The position numbers were made by a program, and so were the translations under genes. Of a stretch of DNA of 64,000 nt, positions 1 to 10,103 are shown one piece after another; the stretch's first letter is position 1, and each line of letters starts with the position of its first letter. The notes under the pieces are model-generated. The model did no database searches and was not told where the DNA came from. It saw only the letters and a list, made by a program, of their open reading frames with translations. The stretch is taken from NCBI RefSeq assembly GCF_014648435.1, contig NZ_BMRC01000014.1, forward strand, positions 62,001 to 126,000. The letters are read 5' to 3'. The stretch comes from Nonomuraea spiralis (lineage in GTDB: Bacteria > Actinomycetota > Actinomycetes > Streptosporangiales > Streptosporangiaceae).

Positions 1-1036
1 GATCCTCGACGAGCCGACCGCCGCGCTCAACGACGACGATTCGGCCCACCTGCTCGACCTGCTGCGCGGGCTGCGGGACGAGGGCATCACCTGCGTGATC
101 ATCTCCCACAAGCTCAACGAGGTGACCGCGATCGCCGACTCCGTCACGATCATCCGCGACGGCCGCACGATCGAGACCCTCGACATGGCCGCCGACCACG
201 TCACCGAGGACCGGATCATCTCCGGGATGGTCGGCCGCGCGCTGGACAACCGCTTCCCGCCGCACGAGCCGACGGTCGGCGAGGAGGTCCTGCGCATCGA
301 GGACTGGACGGTCCACAGCCCGAGCCAGCCCGGCCGCAAGGTCGTGGACGGCGCCTCCCTCACGCTGCGCAGGGGCGAGATCGTCGGCCTGGCCGGGCTG
401 ATGGGCGCCGGGCGCACCGAGCTGGCGATGAGCCTGTTCGGCCGCACGTACGGCGTGCACATCTCCGGCAAGGTCTTCAAGGACGGCAAGCCGATCGAGA
501 TCCGGAACGTCCAGGACGCGATCAACCACGGCCTGGCCTACGCCACCGAGGACCGCAAGCGGTACGGCCTCAACCTCATCGAGGACATCAAGCGCAACAT
601 CAGCGCCGCCGGGCTCAAGGGCCTGTCCCGGCGCGGCTGGGTGAACGAGAACGAGGAGTACAAGGTCGCCGAGGAGTTCCACCGGAGCATGAACATCAAG
701 GCGCCCAGCGTCAACAGCGTCGTCGGCAAGCTGAGCGGCGGCAACCAGCAGAAGGTCGTGCTCTCCAAGTGGATCCTGACCCAGCCTGACGTGCTGATCC
801 TCGACGAGCCCACCCGCGGCATCGACGTCGGCGCCAAGTACGAGATCTACACGATCATCAACCGCCTGGCCGACCAGGGCAAGGCGGTGCTGGTGATCTC
901 CAGTGAGTTGCCCGAGCTGCTCGGCCTGTGCGACCGCATCTACACACTCTCCGAAGGTCGCATCACCGGCGAGGTTCCCCGCCAGGAGGCCACCCAGGAA
1001 AGCCTCATGCACCTCATGACCAAGGGACAGGAGTAG
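1..1036 (+). CDS. Sugar ABC transporter ATP-binding protein (5' truncated by window edge)
   Basis: Cytoplasmic ATPase of a CUT2-type monosaccharide importer (AraG/GguA/MmsA type) with two fused nucleotide-binding domains. The window enters in the first domain at its Walker B (ILDEPTAAL) and H-loop (IISHKLNE). The second domain is complete: a degenerate P-loop [10 protein letters not shown], as usual in this family, then signature LSGGNQQK and Walker [15 protein letters not shown]. The reading frame is already open at base 2. It ends 5 bases before the permease start, so the two are one operon, followed by a LacI-type regulator and araBDA. This makes L-arabinose the likely substrate, which is inference from context. 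The sugar-binding protein is presumably upstream of the window. Confidence 0.93.
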   Translation, partial: ILDEPTAALNDDDSAHLLDLLRGLRDEGITCVIISHKLNEVTAIADSVTIIRDGRTIETLDMAADHVTEDRIISGMVGRALDNRFPPHEPTVGEEVLRIEDWTVHSPSQPGRKVVDGASLTLRRGEIVGLAGLMGAGRTELAMSLFGRTYGVHISGKVFKDGKPIEIRNVQDAINHGLAYATEDRKRYGLNLIEDIKRNISAAGLKGLSRRGWVNENEEYKVAEEFHRSMNIKAPSVNSVVGKLSGGNQQKVVLSKWILTQPDVLILDEPTRGIDVGAKYEIYTIINRLADQGKAVLVISSELPELLGLCDRIYTLSEGRITGEVPRQEATQESLMHLMTKGQE

Positions 1037-1041
1037 CTCCG

Positions 1042-2310
1042 ATGAGCAGCATCACGCCCGCCGACGTGCAGGTCGGCGGCAGCGCCGCCGGAAGTGACGG
1101 GGGAGCGCCGCGGCGGCCCGGCCGGGTGTCGCTGGGCGGCCTGTCGCTGAACCTGCGCTCGAGCGGCATCTACATCGCCTTCGCGCTGATCATTGTGCTG
1201 TTCTCGGTGCTCACCGACGGCGCGTTGCTCCAGCCGCAGAACATCTCCAACATCATCGTCCAGAACTCCTACGTCCTGATCCTGGCGATAGGGATGATCC
1301 TGATCATCATCGCCGGACACATCGACCTGTCGGTCGGCTCGGTGGTGGCGGTCACCGGGGCGCTGGCGGCCGTGCTCATGGTGAACATGGGCATGCCGTG
1401 GCCGCTCGCCCTGCTGATCACGATCGCCGCCGGCGCGCTGATCGGGGCCTGGCAGGGGTACTGGATCGCCTACTTCGGCATCCCGGCCTTCATCGTCACG
1501 CTGGCCGGCATGTTGCTGTTCCGCGCGCTCACCATGACCGTGCTGGGCAACCAGGGCATCGGCCCGTTCCCCGACCAGGTCCGTACGCTGGCCAACGGTT
1601 TCACCGACGGCTACCTCGGCAACGTCGGCCTCGGCCCGCTGGGCGGCGCCGACCTGTTCAGCCTGCTCATCGGCCTGGTCGCGATCGGCGGCATGGTCGC
1701 CGCGCAGTGGCGCACCCGCAACGCCCGCAAGGGTTACGGCCAGTCGGTCGACCCGATGGCCGTGTTCGCGCTGAAGATGGCGGCCGGCGCCGCGCTGATC
1801 CTGTTCCTGGTCGTGCAGCTCGCCCGGTTCAAGAACCTGCCGTGGGTGCTGGTGCTGCTGGCCGTGCTCGTGCTGGCGTACTCGCTGATGGCCAACCGTA
1901 CGGTCTTCGGCCGGCAGATCTACGCCCTCGGAGGCAACCTCCAGGCGGCGGTCATGTCCGGCGTCAAGGTCAAGTCGGTGGTGTTCTGGATCTTCGTGAA
2001 CATGGGCGTCCTGTCCGCCGTCGCCGGCATCATCTTCGCCGGCCGGCTCAACCAGGCCGGCCCGACCGCCGGCAACAGCTTCGAGCTGGACGCCATCGCG
2101 GCGGCCTTCATCGGCGGCGCGGCCGTGCAGGGCGGCGTCGGCAAGGTCGTCGGCGCGATCACCGGCGGCCTGATCATGGCTGTGATCAACAACGGCATGT
2201 CGCTCATCGGTTCGCCCAGCGAGCGGGTGATGCTCGTCAAGGGCGCCGTCCTGCTGGCCGCCGTCGCGTTCGACGTGTGGACCAAGCGCCGGGCCGGCGC
2301 CTCCCGCTGA
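1042..2310 (+). CDS. Sugar ABC transporter permease (CUT2 family)
   Basis: Integral membrane permease of 422 residues, partner of the preceding ATPase. It is a GguB/MmsB-type protein: longer than the typical 320-350-residue RbsC/AraH permeases because of an extra hydrophobic section around residues 210-290. About ten to twelve hydrophobic segments are visible. The family region GHIDLSVGSVVAVTGA lies near residue 95. The ATG start was chosen because it sits 5 bases after the ATPase stop; an upstream in-frame extension would overlap that gene and reads as arginine/proline-rich non-coding translation. The polar N-terminus (about 35 residues) is cytoplasmic. Probable arabinose import, by context. 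Confidence 0.92.
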   Translation: MSSITPADVQVGGSAAGSDGGAPRRPGRVSLGGLSLNLRSSGIYIAFALIIVLFSVLTDGALLQPQNISNIIVQNSYVLILAIGMILIIIAGHIDLSVGSVVAVTGALAAVLMVNMGMPWPLALLITIAAGALIGAWQGYWIAYFGIPAFIVTLAGMLLFRALTMTVLGNQGIGPFPDQVRTLANGFTDGYLGNVGLGPLGGADLFSLLIGLVAIGGMVAAQWRTRNARKGYGQSVDPMAVFALKMAAGAALILFLVVQLARFKNLPWVLVLLAVLVLAYSLMANRTVFGRQIYALGGNLQAAVMSGVKVKSVVFWIFVNMGVLSAVAGIIFAGRLNQAGPTAGNSFELDAIAAAFIGGAAVQGGVGKVVGAITGGLIMAVINNGMSLIGSPSERVMLVKGAVLLAAVAFDVWTKRRAGASR

Positions 2311-2348
2311 TCGCCGCAGTTCCCGGCAGCCTCGCGAAAGGAGAACCC

Positions 2349-3365
2349 GTGGTACCGAGCCCCAGGCGGCGCCCGCCGGTCATGGCCGACGTGGCCAAGG
2401 AGGCCGGCGTGTCGCACCAGACGGTCTCGCGGGTGCTCAACGACCACCCGAACGTCCGGGCCGGCACCCGCGCCCGGGTGGAGGCGGCGATCACCCGGCT
2501 GGGCTACCGGCGCAATCTGGTGGCCCGCGCGCTGGTCACCCAGCGGTCGCGCACGCTCGGCGTGGTGAGCTTCGACACCACCCTGTACGGCCCGGCCAGC
2601 ATGGTCTACGGCATCGAGCAGGCGGCCAGGACCGCGGGCTACTTCGTCAGCATCGTCAGCCTGAAGTCGATCGACGCGGACAGCGTGCGCGACGCCCTCG
2701 ACTACCTGGCCGAGCAGAGCGTGGACGGGGTGGTGGTGGTCGCGCCGCAGCGCTCGGCCGCCTCCGCCCTGGAGAGCCTGCCGGCCGGGGTGCCCGCGGT
2801 GGTCGTGGAGGGCGCGCACGGCGCCGACGTCTCCGCGGTCTGCATCGACCAGGTCGAGGGCGCCAGGCTCGCCACCCGGCACCTGCTCGACCTGGGCCAC
2901 GAGACGGTCTGGCACGTCACCGGGCCGGCCGACTGGCTGGAGACCGAGGGCCGGATCGAGGGCTGGCGGTCGGCGCTGGAGGAGGCCGGCCGCCCGGTGC
3001 CCGAGCCGCTGCCCGGCGACTGGAGCCCGCGGGCGGGGTACGCGGCCGGCAAGGTCCTGGCCGGGATGGACGGGGTCACGGCGGTGTTCGCGGCGAACGA
3101 CCAGATGGCCCTCGGCGTGCTGCGCGCGCTGAGCGAGGCCGGGGTGCCCGTGCCCGGCCGGATCAGCGTCGTGGGCTTCGACGACATCCCCGAGTCCGAG
3201 TTCTTCTCCCCGCCGCTCACCACGGTCCGGCAGGATTTCGACGTGGTGGGCCGCCACTGCATCGAGGTGCTGCTGCGGCAGATCGACGCCGGGCCCGCGG
3301 CGTACGAGCGCCTGGTGGTGCCGCCCAGTCTCGTCGTCAGGTCCAGCACCGCGCCGGGCCGATAG
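2349..3365 (+). CDS. LacI-family transcriptional regulator of the arabinose operon
   Basis: Repressor-type protein of 338 residues. The N-terminal helix-turn-helix is clear (MADVAKEAGVSHQTVSRVLN, about residues 12-31), followed by the hinge helix and a periplasmic-binding-protein-like effector domain ending with the conserved FDDIPESEFFSPPLTTVRQ region. The GTG start is preceded by AGGAG about 6 bases upstream; a longer open frame upstream is antisense-like translation of the permease gene. It sits between transporter and araB on the same strand, so it most likely senses arabinose or a metabolite and controls this operon. Its operator is not evident in the 35 bases before araB and probably lies upstream of the window. 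Confidence 0.92.
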   Translation: MVPSPRRRPPVMADVAKEAGVSHQTVSRVLNDHPNVRAGTRARVEAAITRLGYRRNLVARALVTQRSRTLGVVSFDTTLYGPASMVYGIEQAARTAGYFVSIVSLKSIDADSVRDALDYLAEQSVDGVVVVAPQRSAASALESLPAGVPAVVVEGAHGADVSAVCIDQVEGARLATRHLLDLGHETVWHVTGPADWLETEGRIEGWRSALEEAGRPVPEPLPGDWSPRAGYAAGKVLAGMDGVTAVFAANDQMALGVLRALSEAGVPVPGRISVVGFDDIPESEFFSPPLTTVRQDFDVVGRHCIEVLLRQIDAGPAAYERLVVPPSLVVRSSTAPGR

Positions 3366-3400
3366 ACGGCGGGCGAACAGACAATTTCCTGGAGAGCAAT

Positions 3401-5038
3401 GTGAACGCTAACAAGTACGTGGTCGGAGTGGACTTCGGCACGCTGTCGGGGCGCGCGGTCGTCGTCCGCGTGGCCGACGGCGCCGAGCTGGGCAGCGCCG
3501 TCCACGAGTACGCCGAGCGCGTCATCGAGCACACGCTCCCCGGTACGGACGTGCGGCTCGGCCCCGACTGGGCGTTGCAGTCACCGCGGGACTGGCTGGA
3601 CGTGCTGCGCCTGGCCGTGCCCGGGGCCCTGGCCGCCGCCGGGGTCGCCCCCGAGGACGTGATCGGCGTCGGCGCCGACTTCACCGCCTGCACCGTGCTG
3701 CCCACCACGGCCGACGGCACGCCCTTGTGCTTCGAGACGCCCGAGCAGCCGCACGCCTGGCCGAAGTTGTGGAAGCATCACGCCGCCCAGCCGCACGCCG
3801 ACCGGATCAACGAGCTGGCCGCGCGCCGGGGCGAGAGCTGGCTGCCGCGCTACGGCGGCAAGATCTCCTCCGAGTGGGAGTTCGCCAAGGCCCTCCAGGT
3901 CGTGGAGGAGGCCCCCGAGGTGTACGCCAGGGCCGAACGCTGGATCGAGGCCGCCGACTGGATCGTCTGGCAGCTCTCCGGCGTCGAGAGCCGCAACATC
4001 TGCACGGCCGGTTACAAAGGCGTCTTCCAGGACGGGAGCTATCCCTCCGAAGACTTCCTGACCGCCCTGAACCCCGATTTTTCCGGCTTTATCGGCAAAC
4101 TTGCCACCGGTGTGGTCGGCGACGACGTCAACGGCACCACCCTGGCCCCCCTCGGCGGGCTCGCCGGCCGCCTGACCGGGCAGGCCGCCGCCTGGACCGG
4201 ACTGCCCGAGGGCGTCGCCGTCGCCGTCGGCAACGTGGACGCGCACGTCACCGCCGCCGCCGCGGACGCCGTACGACCCGGTCAGATGGTGGCCATCATG
4301 GGCACGTCCACCTGCCACATCATGCCCAGCGACCGGCTGGCCGAGGTGCCCGGCATGTGCGGCGTCGTACGGGACGGCATCGTGCCCGGCCTGTGGGGCT
4401 ACGAGGCCGGGCAGTCCGCGGTCGGCGACATCTTCGCCTGGTACGTCGACAACTTCGGCGCCGACGGCCACGAACGCCTGACCGAACTGGCCGAGCGGCA
4501 GGCCGTCGGCGCGCACGGGCTGGTCGCGCTCGACTGGTTCGGCGGCAACCGTTCGGTGCTCGTGGACCACGACCTGTCCGGCGTGATCGTCGGCCAGACC
4601 CTCGCCACCCGGCCCGAGGACGTCTACCGCGCCCTCATCGAGTCCACCGCGTACGGCACCCGCATGATCGTCGAGACGTTCGAGCGGTCCGGCGTGCCCG
4701 TCGAGGAGTTCGTGGTCGCCGGGGGACTGCTGAAGAACCGCTTCCTCATGCAGGTCTACGCCGACGTGCTGCGCCGCCCGCTGTCGGTCATCGGCTCCGA
4801 CCAGGGCCCCGCGCTCGGCTCGGCCGTGCACGCGGCCGTCGCCGCCGGCGCCTACCCGGGCATCGGCGAGGCCGCCGCGGCGATGGGCAAGCGCACGCGG
4901 GCCGCGTACGTGCCCGACCAGGCGCGCGCCGACGCCTACGACCGCCTGTACGCCCAGTACCGCGAGCTGCACGACCACTTCGGTGACGGGCGCATGCTGC
5001 ACACCCTCCGCGCGATCAGGAACGAGGCCGCCAAGTGA
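3401..5038 (+). CDS. araB: Ribulokinase
   Basis: FGGY-family carbohydrate kinase of 545 residues that phosphorylates L-ribulose to L-ribulose 5-phosphate with ATP, the second step of L-arabinose breakdown. The N-terminal [12 protein letters not shown] phosphate loop, the middle [15 protein letters not shown] and MGTSTCH sections and the C-terminal [14 protein letters not shown]-binding section match AraB. Length is normal for the family. GTG start with GGAGAG 7 bases upstream. Its last four bases overlap the araD start (GTGA), implying translational coupling. araB, araD and araA follow in the order kinase, epimerase, isomerase. Confidence 0.96.
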   Translation: MNANKYVVGVDFGTLSGRAVVVRVADGAELGSAVHEYAERVIEHTLPGTDVRLGPDWALQSPRDWLDVLRLAVPGALAAAGVAPEDVIGVGADFTACTVLPTTADGTPLCFETPEQPHAWPKLWKHHAAQPHADRINELAARRGESWLPRYGGKISSEWEFAKALQVVEEAPEVYARAERWIEAADWIVWQLSGVESRNICTAGYKGVFQDGSYPSEDFLTALNPDFSGFIGKLATGVVGDDVNGTTLAPLGGLAGRLTGQAAAWTGLPEGVAVAVGNVDAHVTAAAADAVRPGQMVAIMGTSTCHIMPSDRLAEVPGMCGVVRDGIVPGLWGYEAGQSAVGDIFAWYVDNFGADGHERLTELAERQAVGAHGLVALDWFGGNRSVLVDHDLSGVIVGQTLATRPEDVYRALIESTAYGTRMIVETFERSGVPVEEFVVAGGLLKNRFLMQVYADVLRRPLSVIGSDQGPALGSAVHAAVAAGAYPGIGEAAAAMGKRTRAAYVPDQARADAYDRLYAQYRELHDHFGDGRMLHTLRAIRNEAAK

Positions 5039-5697
5039 ACCACGAGGCAATGAGAGCGACCGTCGCCGGGCTGCACGCCGAGCTGGTGAACTACGACCTG
5101 GTCGTCTGGACCGCGGGCAACGTCTCGGGCCGGATCCCGGGCGAGGACCTGTTCGTCATCAAGCCGTCCGGGATCTCCTACGACGAGCTGACCCCCGAGA
5201 ACATGGTCGTGTGCGACCTCGACGGCAACCTCGTCGAGGGCGCCCACGCCCCCTCCAGCGACACCGCCGCGCACGCCTACGTCTACCGCAACATGCCCGA
5301 GGTGGGCGGCGTCGTCCACACGCACTCCACCTTCGCCTCGGCGTGGGCCGCGCGCGGCGAGGCCGTCCCGTGCGTGCTGACCGCGATGGCCGACGAGTTC
5401 GGCGGCGAGATCCCGGTCGGCCCGTTCGCGCTGATCGGCGACGACTCCATCGGGCAGGGCGTCGTGGAGACGCTCAAGGGCCACCGCTCGCCGGCCGTCC
5501 TCATGCGGAACCACGGCGTCTTCACCATCGGCAAGGACCCGAAGGCCGCCGTCAAGGCCGCCGTGATGTGCGAGGACGTGGCCCGTACCGTCCACGTGGC
5601 CCGGCAACTCGGCACGCCGCTGCCCATCGGCCCGGACCACATCGACCGCCTGTACGACCGCTATCAGAACGTCTACGGACAGAGGAGCCCCCGTTGA
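5035..5697 (+). CDS. araD: L-ribulose-5-phosphate 4-epimerase
   Basis: Class II aldolase/epimerase family, 220 residues. It converts L-ribulose 5-phosphate to D-xylulose 5-phosphate, feeding the pentose phosphate pathway. Visible features: GNVSGRIPG phosphate-binding segment near residue 25, the HTHS zinc-ligand pair near residue 97, and [10 protein letters not shown] near residue 158 carrying the third zinc histidine. The GTG start overlaps the araB stop by four bases; an in-frame ATG five codons later is the only close alternative. The end overlaps the araA start by four bases in the same way. Confidence 0.95.
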   Translation: MNHEAMRATVAGLHAELVNYDLVVWTAGNVSGRIPGEDLFVIKPSGISYDELTPENMVVCDLDGNLVEGAHAPSSDTAAHAYVYRNMPEVGGVVHTHSTFASAWAARGEAVPCVLTAMADEFGGEIPVGPFALIGDDSIGQGVVETLKGHRSPAVLMRNHGVFTIGKDPKAAVKAAVMCEDVARTVHVARQLGTPLPIGPDHIDRLYDRYQNVYGQRSPR

Positions 5698-7148
5698 ACA
5701 TCTGGTTTCTGACCGGCAGCCAGGGACTGTACGGCGAGGACACCCTGCGCCAGGTCGCCGAGCAGTCGCGGCGCATCGCCGAGCAGCTTCCCGTGCCCGT
5801 ACGGTGGAAGCCCGTGCTGACCGACGCCGCGGCGATCAGGCGCGTGATGCTGGAGGCCAACGCGGACGACGAGTGCGCCGGCGTCATAGCCTGGATGCAC
5901 ACCTTCTCCCCGGCCAAGATGTGGATCGCCGGTCTCGACGCGCTGCGCAAGCCGCTGCTGCACCTGCACACGCAGGCCAACGTCCAGTTGCCGTGGAGCT
6001 CCATCGACATGGACTTCATGAACCTCAACCAGGCCGCGCACGGCGACCGCGAGTTCGGGTTCGTGCAGACCCGGCTCGGCGTACCGCGCAAGACCGTCGC
6101 CGGGCACGTCAGCGACCCGGCCGTCGGCGCGCGCATCGAGGCGTGGGCGCGCGCGGCCAGGGGCGTGGCCGAGGTGCGGGCGCTCAGGCTGGCCCGCTTC
6201 GGCGACAACATGCGCGACGTGGCCGTGACCGAGGGCGACAAGGTCGAGGCGCAGCTCCGCTTCGGCGTCTCGGTCAACACCTACGGCGTCAACGACCTGG
6301 TCGAAGCCGTGGACGCGGCCTCCGACGCCGACGTCTCCGCCCTGGTCAAGGAGTACGCCGAGCTGTACCGGGTGGCCCCCGAGCTGCTCGGCGAGCGCAA
6401 CGAGTCGCTGCGGTACGCCGCCAGGATCGAGATCGGCCTGCGCGGCTTCCTGGAGCGCGGCGGATTCCGCGCCTTCACCACGAACTTCGAGGACCTCGGC
6501 GGCCTGCGCCAGCTCCCCGGCCTGGCCGTCCAGCGCCTGATGGCCGACGGCTACGGCTTCGGCGGCGAGGGCGACTGGAAGACCTCGGTCCTGCTGCGCA
6601 CCCTCAAGGCGATGATGCCCGGCGGCACGTCGTTCATGGAGGACTACACCTACGACCTGACGCCCGGCAACGAGCTGATCCTCGGCGCGCACATGCTGGA
6701 GGTGTGCCCGTCCATCGCCGCCGGGACGCCGTCGTGCGAGATCCACCCGCTGGGCATCGGCGGCCGTGAGGACCCGGTACGGCTGGTGTTCGACGCCGCC
6801 CCCGGCCCCGGCATCGTCGTCGGCCTGGCCGACATGGGCGACAGGTTCCGCCTGGTGGCCAACGAGATCGACGTCGTCGCGCCGCCGGAGCCGCTGCCCG
6901 CGCTGCCCGTGGCCCGTGCCGTCTGGTCGCCGCGGCCGAACCTGCGCACCTCGACCGAGTCGTGGCTGACCGCCGGGGCGCCGCACCACACCGTGTTGTC
7001 CACCGCCGTCGGGCGCGAGGAGCTGGCCGACCTGGCCGACATGCTCGGCGTGGAGCTGCTGGTGATCGACAAGGACACCTCGACGGACCGGTTCGTCAAG
7101 GAGATGCGCTGGAACCAGGCGTACTACCGCCTGGCCCAGGGCTTCTAG
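5694..7148 (+). CDS. araA: L-arabinose isomerase
   Basis: Converts L-arabinose to L-ribulose, first step of the pathway; 484 residues, a little shorter than E. coli AraA (500). Catalytic and metal-binding segments are all present: GEGDWKTS and FMEDYTYDL (the two glutamates), GAHMLEVCP (His) and APHHTVLS (His) near the C-terminus. The start is a TTG whose first bases overlap the araD stop (TTGA) with GAGGAG at a proper distance; the protein then begins [14 protein letters not shown], the expected N-terminus. The rare start codon plus coupling may set the expression ratio within araBDA. Last gene of the operon. Confidence 0.96.
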   Translation: MNIWFLTGSQGLYGEDTLRQVAEQSRRIAEQLPVPVRWKPVLTDAAAIRRVMLEANADDECAGVIAWMHTFSPAKMWIAGLDALRKPLLHLHTQANVQLPWSSIDMDFMNLNQAAHGDREFGFVQTRLGVPRKTVAGHVSDPAVGARIEAWARAARGVAEVRALRLARFGDNMRDVAVTEGDKVEAQLRFGVSVNTYGVNDLVEAVDAASDADVSALVKEYAELYRVAPELLGERNESLRYAARIEIGLRGFLERGGFRAFTTNFEDLGGLRQLPGLAVQRLMADGYGFGGEGDWKTSVLLRTLKAMMPGGTSFMEDYTYDLTPGNELILGAHMLEVCPSIAAGTPSCEIHPLGIGGREDPVRLVFDAAPGPGIVVGLADMGDRFRLVANEIDVVAPPEPLPALPVARAVWSPRPNLRTSTESWLTAGAPHHTVLSTAVGREELADLADMLGVELLVIDKDTSTDRFVKEMRWNQAYYRLAQGF

Positions 7149-7155
7149 TCCGCTT

Positions 7156-7503
7156 CTAGTCCTCCGGCGGCTTCTTCGGGGCGTTCCTGCGCTGCTCCTC
7201 GGCACGTTCGCGGCAGCGGCGCAGGAACTCCTCGTCGTCGTCGGGGTTGGTGGCGGCGAAGCGCCCGGGGCGGTCGTACTCGGGGAACGGGCTGGGCCGC
7301 GAGGCCGCCTGCGGCGCGCGCTCGGGGCGTCCGGCCAGCAGCCAGACGACCGAGCCGATCAGCGGGAACAGCAGGACGACGAGCACCCATACGATCTTGG
7401 GCAGGTTCCTGCAGACCGCGTCCGGCGTGGTGATCACGTCGAAGAGGCAGTAGAGCCACAACACGAGCGTGGCCAGACCCATGGCCTCGGACAGATACAG
7501 CAC
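7156..7503 (-). CDS. Small PLDc_N-type membrane protein
   Basis: About 115 residues. Two hydrophobic helices (about residues 2-22 and 37-57) flank the family motif with FDVITTPDAVCRNLPKIVW, followed by FPLIGSVVWLLAGRP. This is the phospholipase-D N-terminal-type transmembrane domain (PLDc_N) found alone in many actinobacterial proteins, without any catalytic HKD motif. The C-terminal 50 residues are charged and proline-rich, probably cytoplasmic. The start is uncertain: a GTG is used here, and an ATG seven codons downstream is an alternative. It converges on araA with only 7 bases between the ends. Function unknown; a membrane-associated helper role is only a guess. Confidence 0.75.
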   Translation of the reverse strand: MLYLSEAMGLATLVLWLYCLFDVITTPDAVCRNLPKIVWVLVVLLFPLIGSVVWLLAGRPERAPQAASRPSPFPEYDRPGRFAATNPDDDEEFLRRCRERAEEQRRNAPKKPPED

Positions 7504-7567
7504 GGCCCCGAACGTAGTGACGGGCGGGAGAGCTGGCAAGGGATGGCCACTGATTAGGGTGAAAGCC

Positions 7568-8776
7568 GTGACGTTGACCAACTGGGCGGGCAACACCGCC
7601 TTCCGGGCGAGAGCCGTCCATCATCCCGTCTCCCTGGACGAGCTGCGCGGCCTGGTCGCCGCCGGTGACCGGATCCGGGCCCTGGGCAGCGGCCACTCCT
7701 TCAACGACGTCGCCGACACCACCGGCGACCTCGTCGTGCTCGACCGCATGCCCGAGACGATCGAGATCGACAGCGCGGCCCGCCGGGTACGCGTCGGCGC
7801 GGGCACCACGTACGCGCGGCTGGCCGAGGCGGTCCACGCGGCCGGGTTCGCGCTGGAGAACATGGCCTCGCTCCCGCACATCTCGGTCGGCGGCTCGGTC
7901 GCGACCGGCACGCACGGCTCCGGCGACGCCAACCGCTGCCTGGCCGCCGCCGTGTCCGGGCTGGAGCTGGTCACCGCCGACGGCTCGGTGTCGTCGTTGT
8001 CCCGCGGGGACGACGGCTTCGCCGGCGCGGTCGTCTCGCTGGGCGCGCTCGGCGTCGTCACCGCGCTGACGCTGGACCTCGTACCGGCCTTCGAGCTGCG
8101 CCAGTACGTCCGCGAGGGCCTGACGCCCGACGCGCTCGACGGCTTCGACGACATCATGGCGAACGGCTACAGCGTGAGCCTGTTCACCGACTGGCGCGAC
8201 ACCCGCGTCTGGCTCAAGCGCCGCGAGGAGTTCACGGACGACTTCTGGCACGGCACCCGTCCCGCCACCGCGCCACAGCACCCGCTGGCCGGGATGCCCG
8301 CCGGCGCCTGCACCACGCAGCTCGGCGTGCCGGGGCCCTGGCACGAACGCCTGCCGCACTTCCGCGCCGACGCGCCGCCGAGCGGCGCGGGCGACGAGCT
8401 CCAGTCGGAGTTCCTGCTGCCCCGCGCGCACGCGGTCGCGGCCCTGCGCGAGCTGTACGCCGTCGGCGACCGCCTGCGGCCCGCGCTGCACGTCTCGGAG
8501 GTGCGGACGATCGCCGCCGACGACCTGTGGCTCAGCCCGTTCCGCGACCGCGACAGCGTCGGCGTGCACTTCACCTGGATCAGGGACGTGGCCGCCGTGC
8601 TCCCCGCACTCGACCTGGTCGAACAGACGCTGGCCCCCTTCGACCCGCGGCCGCACTGGGGCAAGCTGTTCACCCGCCGCCCGGACTGCCCCGGCGACTT
8701 CCGCGAGCTGGTACGGCGGATGGACCCGGCGGGCAAGTTCGCCAACGACTTCGTCCGGCTACTGCTGGGGGAGTAG
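7568..8776 (+). CDS. FAD-linked alditol oxidase / sugar-1,4-lactone oxidase family protein
   Basis: Vanillyl-alcohol-oxidase-type flavoprotein of 402 residues. The N-terminal FAD domain has GSGHSFNDVA near residue 38, where the histidine is the position of covalent FAD attachment in the family, and SVGGSVATGTHGSG. The C-terminal HWGKLF and MDPAGKFANDF segments match alditol oxidases such as Streptomyces AldO (418 residues), which oxidise terminal hydroxyls of polyols with release of hydrogen peroxide. Lactone oxidase activity is the main alternative. The GTG start is chosen for the upstream AGGGTGAAA; another GTG three codons earlier is possible. A strong hairpin follows the stop. Confidence 0.87.
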   Translation: MTLTNWAGNTAFRARAVHHPVSLDELRGLVAAGDRIRALGSGHSFNDVADTTGDLVVLDRMPETIEIDSAARRVRVGAGTTYARLAEAVHAAGFALENMASLPHISVGGSVATGTHGSGDANRCLAAAVSGLELVTADGSVSSLSRGDDGFAGAVVSLGALGVVTALTLDLVPAFELRQYVREGLTPDALDGFDDIMANGYSVSLFTDWRDTRVWLKRREEFTDDFWHGTRPATAPQHPLAGMPAGACTTQLGVPGPWHERLPHFRADAPPSGAGDELQSEFLLPRAHAVAALRELYAVGDRLRPALHVSEVRTIAADDLWLSPFRDRDSVGVHFTWIRDVAAVLPALDLVEQTLAPFDPRPHWGKLFTRRPDCPGDFRELVRRMDPAGKFANDFVRLLLGE

Positions 8777-8783
8777 CGGCCCG

Positions 8784-8803
8784 CGCCGGGCTTGCGCCCG
8801 GCG
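8784..8803 (+). terminator. Hairpin terminator after the alditol-oxidase gene
   Basis: Perfect 8-bp inverted repeat, CGCCGGGC and GCCCGGCG, with a 4-base loop TTGC, starting 7 bases after the stop codon. No T-run follows, as is usual for actinobacterial terminators. Confidence 0.65.
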
Positions 8804-8867
8804 GCGTAGGGGGCCACCGGTCCGGCGGACGATGTGCCGGCCGGGTCCGCACGCCATCGTGGAACGC

Positions 8868-9671
8868 ATGACCGATCACCCGTTCAGATTCGGAGCCGTC
8901 GCCGGCCAAGCGCAGACCGCCGAGGCCTGGACCGGCCTGGCCCGCAGGGTCGAGAGCCTGGGCTACTCCACCCTGCTCGTCCCCGACACGCTCGGGACGT
9001 TGTCGCCGTTCGCCGCCGCGGCCGCGGCCGCCGCCGTCACCACGACGTTGCGGGTCGGCACGTACGTGGTCAGCGTCCCGTACCGGACGCCCGAGACCGT
9101 CGCCTGGGAGACCGCCACCCTGCACACCCTGACCGGCGGCCGCTTCGAGCTGGGCCTCGGCGCCGGCCGGCCCGGCGCCGAGCAGGACGCGGCGGCGCTC
9201 GGCGTGCCGTTCGGCACGCCCCGCGAGCGCGTGGACCGCCTGGCCAGGACCATCGACGCGGTGCGGGACACGGTGAAGGAGGTGCCAATCCTGGTCGCCG
9301 CCTCGGGCACCCGCGTGCTCGGGCTGGCCGCCCGCAAGGCCGGCACGGTGGCGCTCGGCCTGCCGCCGCAGCACACCGAGGACCAGGTCGCCGCCCGTCT
9401 CGACGAGCTGTACGAGCTGGCCGGCGACCGATTCCACGACCTGGAGATCGGCATGAACCTGATGGCCGTGGGAGGCGAGCCGCCGGCCTGGCTGACCAGC
9501 CGGTTCGGCCCGCTCGGCCCCGACGCCACCGGCCTGCTCACCGGCACCCCCGACCAGATGGCCGAGACCCTCCGGCGGCGCAGGGAGCGGCTCGGGGTCT
9601 CGTACGTGTCGGTGAACGCCCAGTTCATGGACGCTTTCGCCCCGGTCATCGAACGCCTGGCCGGTACCTGA
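8868..9671 (+). CDS. LLM-class flavin/F420-dependent oxidoreductase
   Basis: 267-residue luciferase-like TIM-barrel protein. It begins FRFGAVAGQAQTAEAW and contains LGYSTLLVPDTLG, LRVGTYVVSVPYRTPETVAWETATL and GGRFELGLGAG, the typical strand ends of F420-dependent LLM oxidoreductases. The flavin/F420 cofactor and the substrate cannot be told apart from sequence alone; in actinobacteria this branch is usually annotated F420-dependent. The ATG start has GGAACGC just upstream; an earlier in-frame ATG would overlap the preceding hairpin region. It lies alone, about 90 bases after the oxidase gene. Confidence 0.85.
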   Translation: MTDHPFRFGAVAGQAQTAEAWTGLARRVESLGYSTLLVPDTLGTLSPFAAAAAAAAVTTTLRVGTYVVSVPYRTPETVAWETATLHTLTGGRFELGLGAGRPGAEQDAAALGVPFGTPRERVDRLARTIDAVRDTVKEVPILVAASGTRVLGLAARKAGTVALGLPPQHTEDQVAARLDELYELAGDRFHDLEIGMNLMAVGGEPPAWLTSRFGPLGPDATGLLTGTPDQMAETLRRRRERLGVSYVSVNAQFMDAFAPVIERLAGT

Positions 9672-9707
9672 CGGAAGCTGACAGGTACACCCGGCAAGAT
9701 GACTCCC

Positions 9708-10103
9708 ATGACCGCAAAGGGAACCTTCGACACCGCCGGCTGGGACGCCAAGCCGCCCTTCGACGAGCGCGACGGCATCACGCTCGGGCTCGTCAGCATG
9801 ACCAAGACCTTCCACGGCGACCTGACCGGGACCAGCGTCGTGAACCTGATGGTGGCCTCGACCCCGGTCGAGGACTCACGGGTGTACGTGGCGCTCGAAC
9901 GCATCGAAGGCACCCTGGAGGGCCGCAAGGGCAGCTTCGTCGTGGCGCACCACGCGGTGAGCGACCGCGGGTGGCAATCGCTCACCGTCACGGTCGTCCC
10001 CGACTCTGCAACCGGCGACCTCACCGGCCTCCGCGGCCACATGACCATCACCATCGCCGCAGACGGCACCCACTCCTACACCCTCGACCACACCCTCCCC
10101 TAA
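9708..10103 (+). CDS. DUF3224 domain protein
   Basis: 131-residue soluble protein starting MTAKGTFDTAGWDAKPPFDE, with the conserved segment KTFHGDLTGTS near residue 28 and a repeated beta-strand pattern ending GHMTITIAADGTHSYTLDH. This is the DUF3224 fold, an allene-oxide-cyclase-like beta barrel of unknown function common in actinobacteria. An in-frame ATG three codons upstream is equally possible. It follows the oxidoreductase after 36 bases and may be co-transcribed with it. No catalytic residues can be assigned. Confidence 0.82.
   Translation: MTAKGTFDTAGWDAKPPFDERDGITLGLVSMTKTFHGDLTGTSVVNLMVASTPVEDSRVYVALERIEGTLEGRKGSFVVAHHAVSDRGWQSLTVTVVPDSATGDLTGLRGHMTITIAADGTHSYTLDHTLP

Noticed and set aside
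1398-2340. N-terminal extension of the LacI-type regulator by over 300 residues
   Set aside because: The extension is an alternative frame of the permease gene; the regulator has its own ribosome-binding site and normal length from the GTG.
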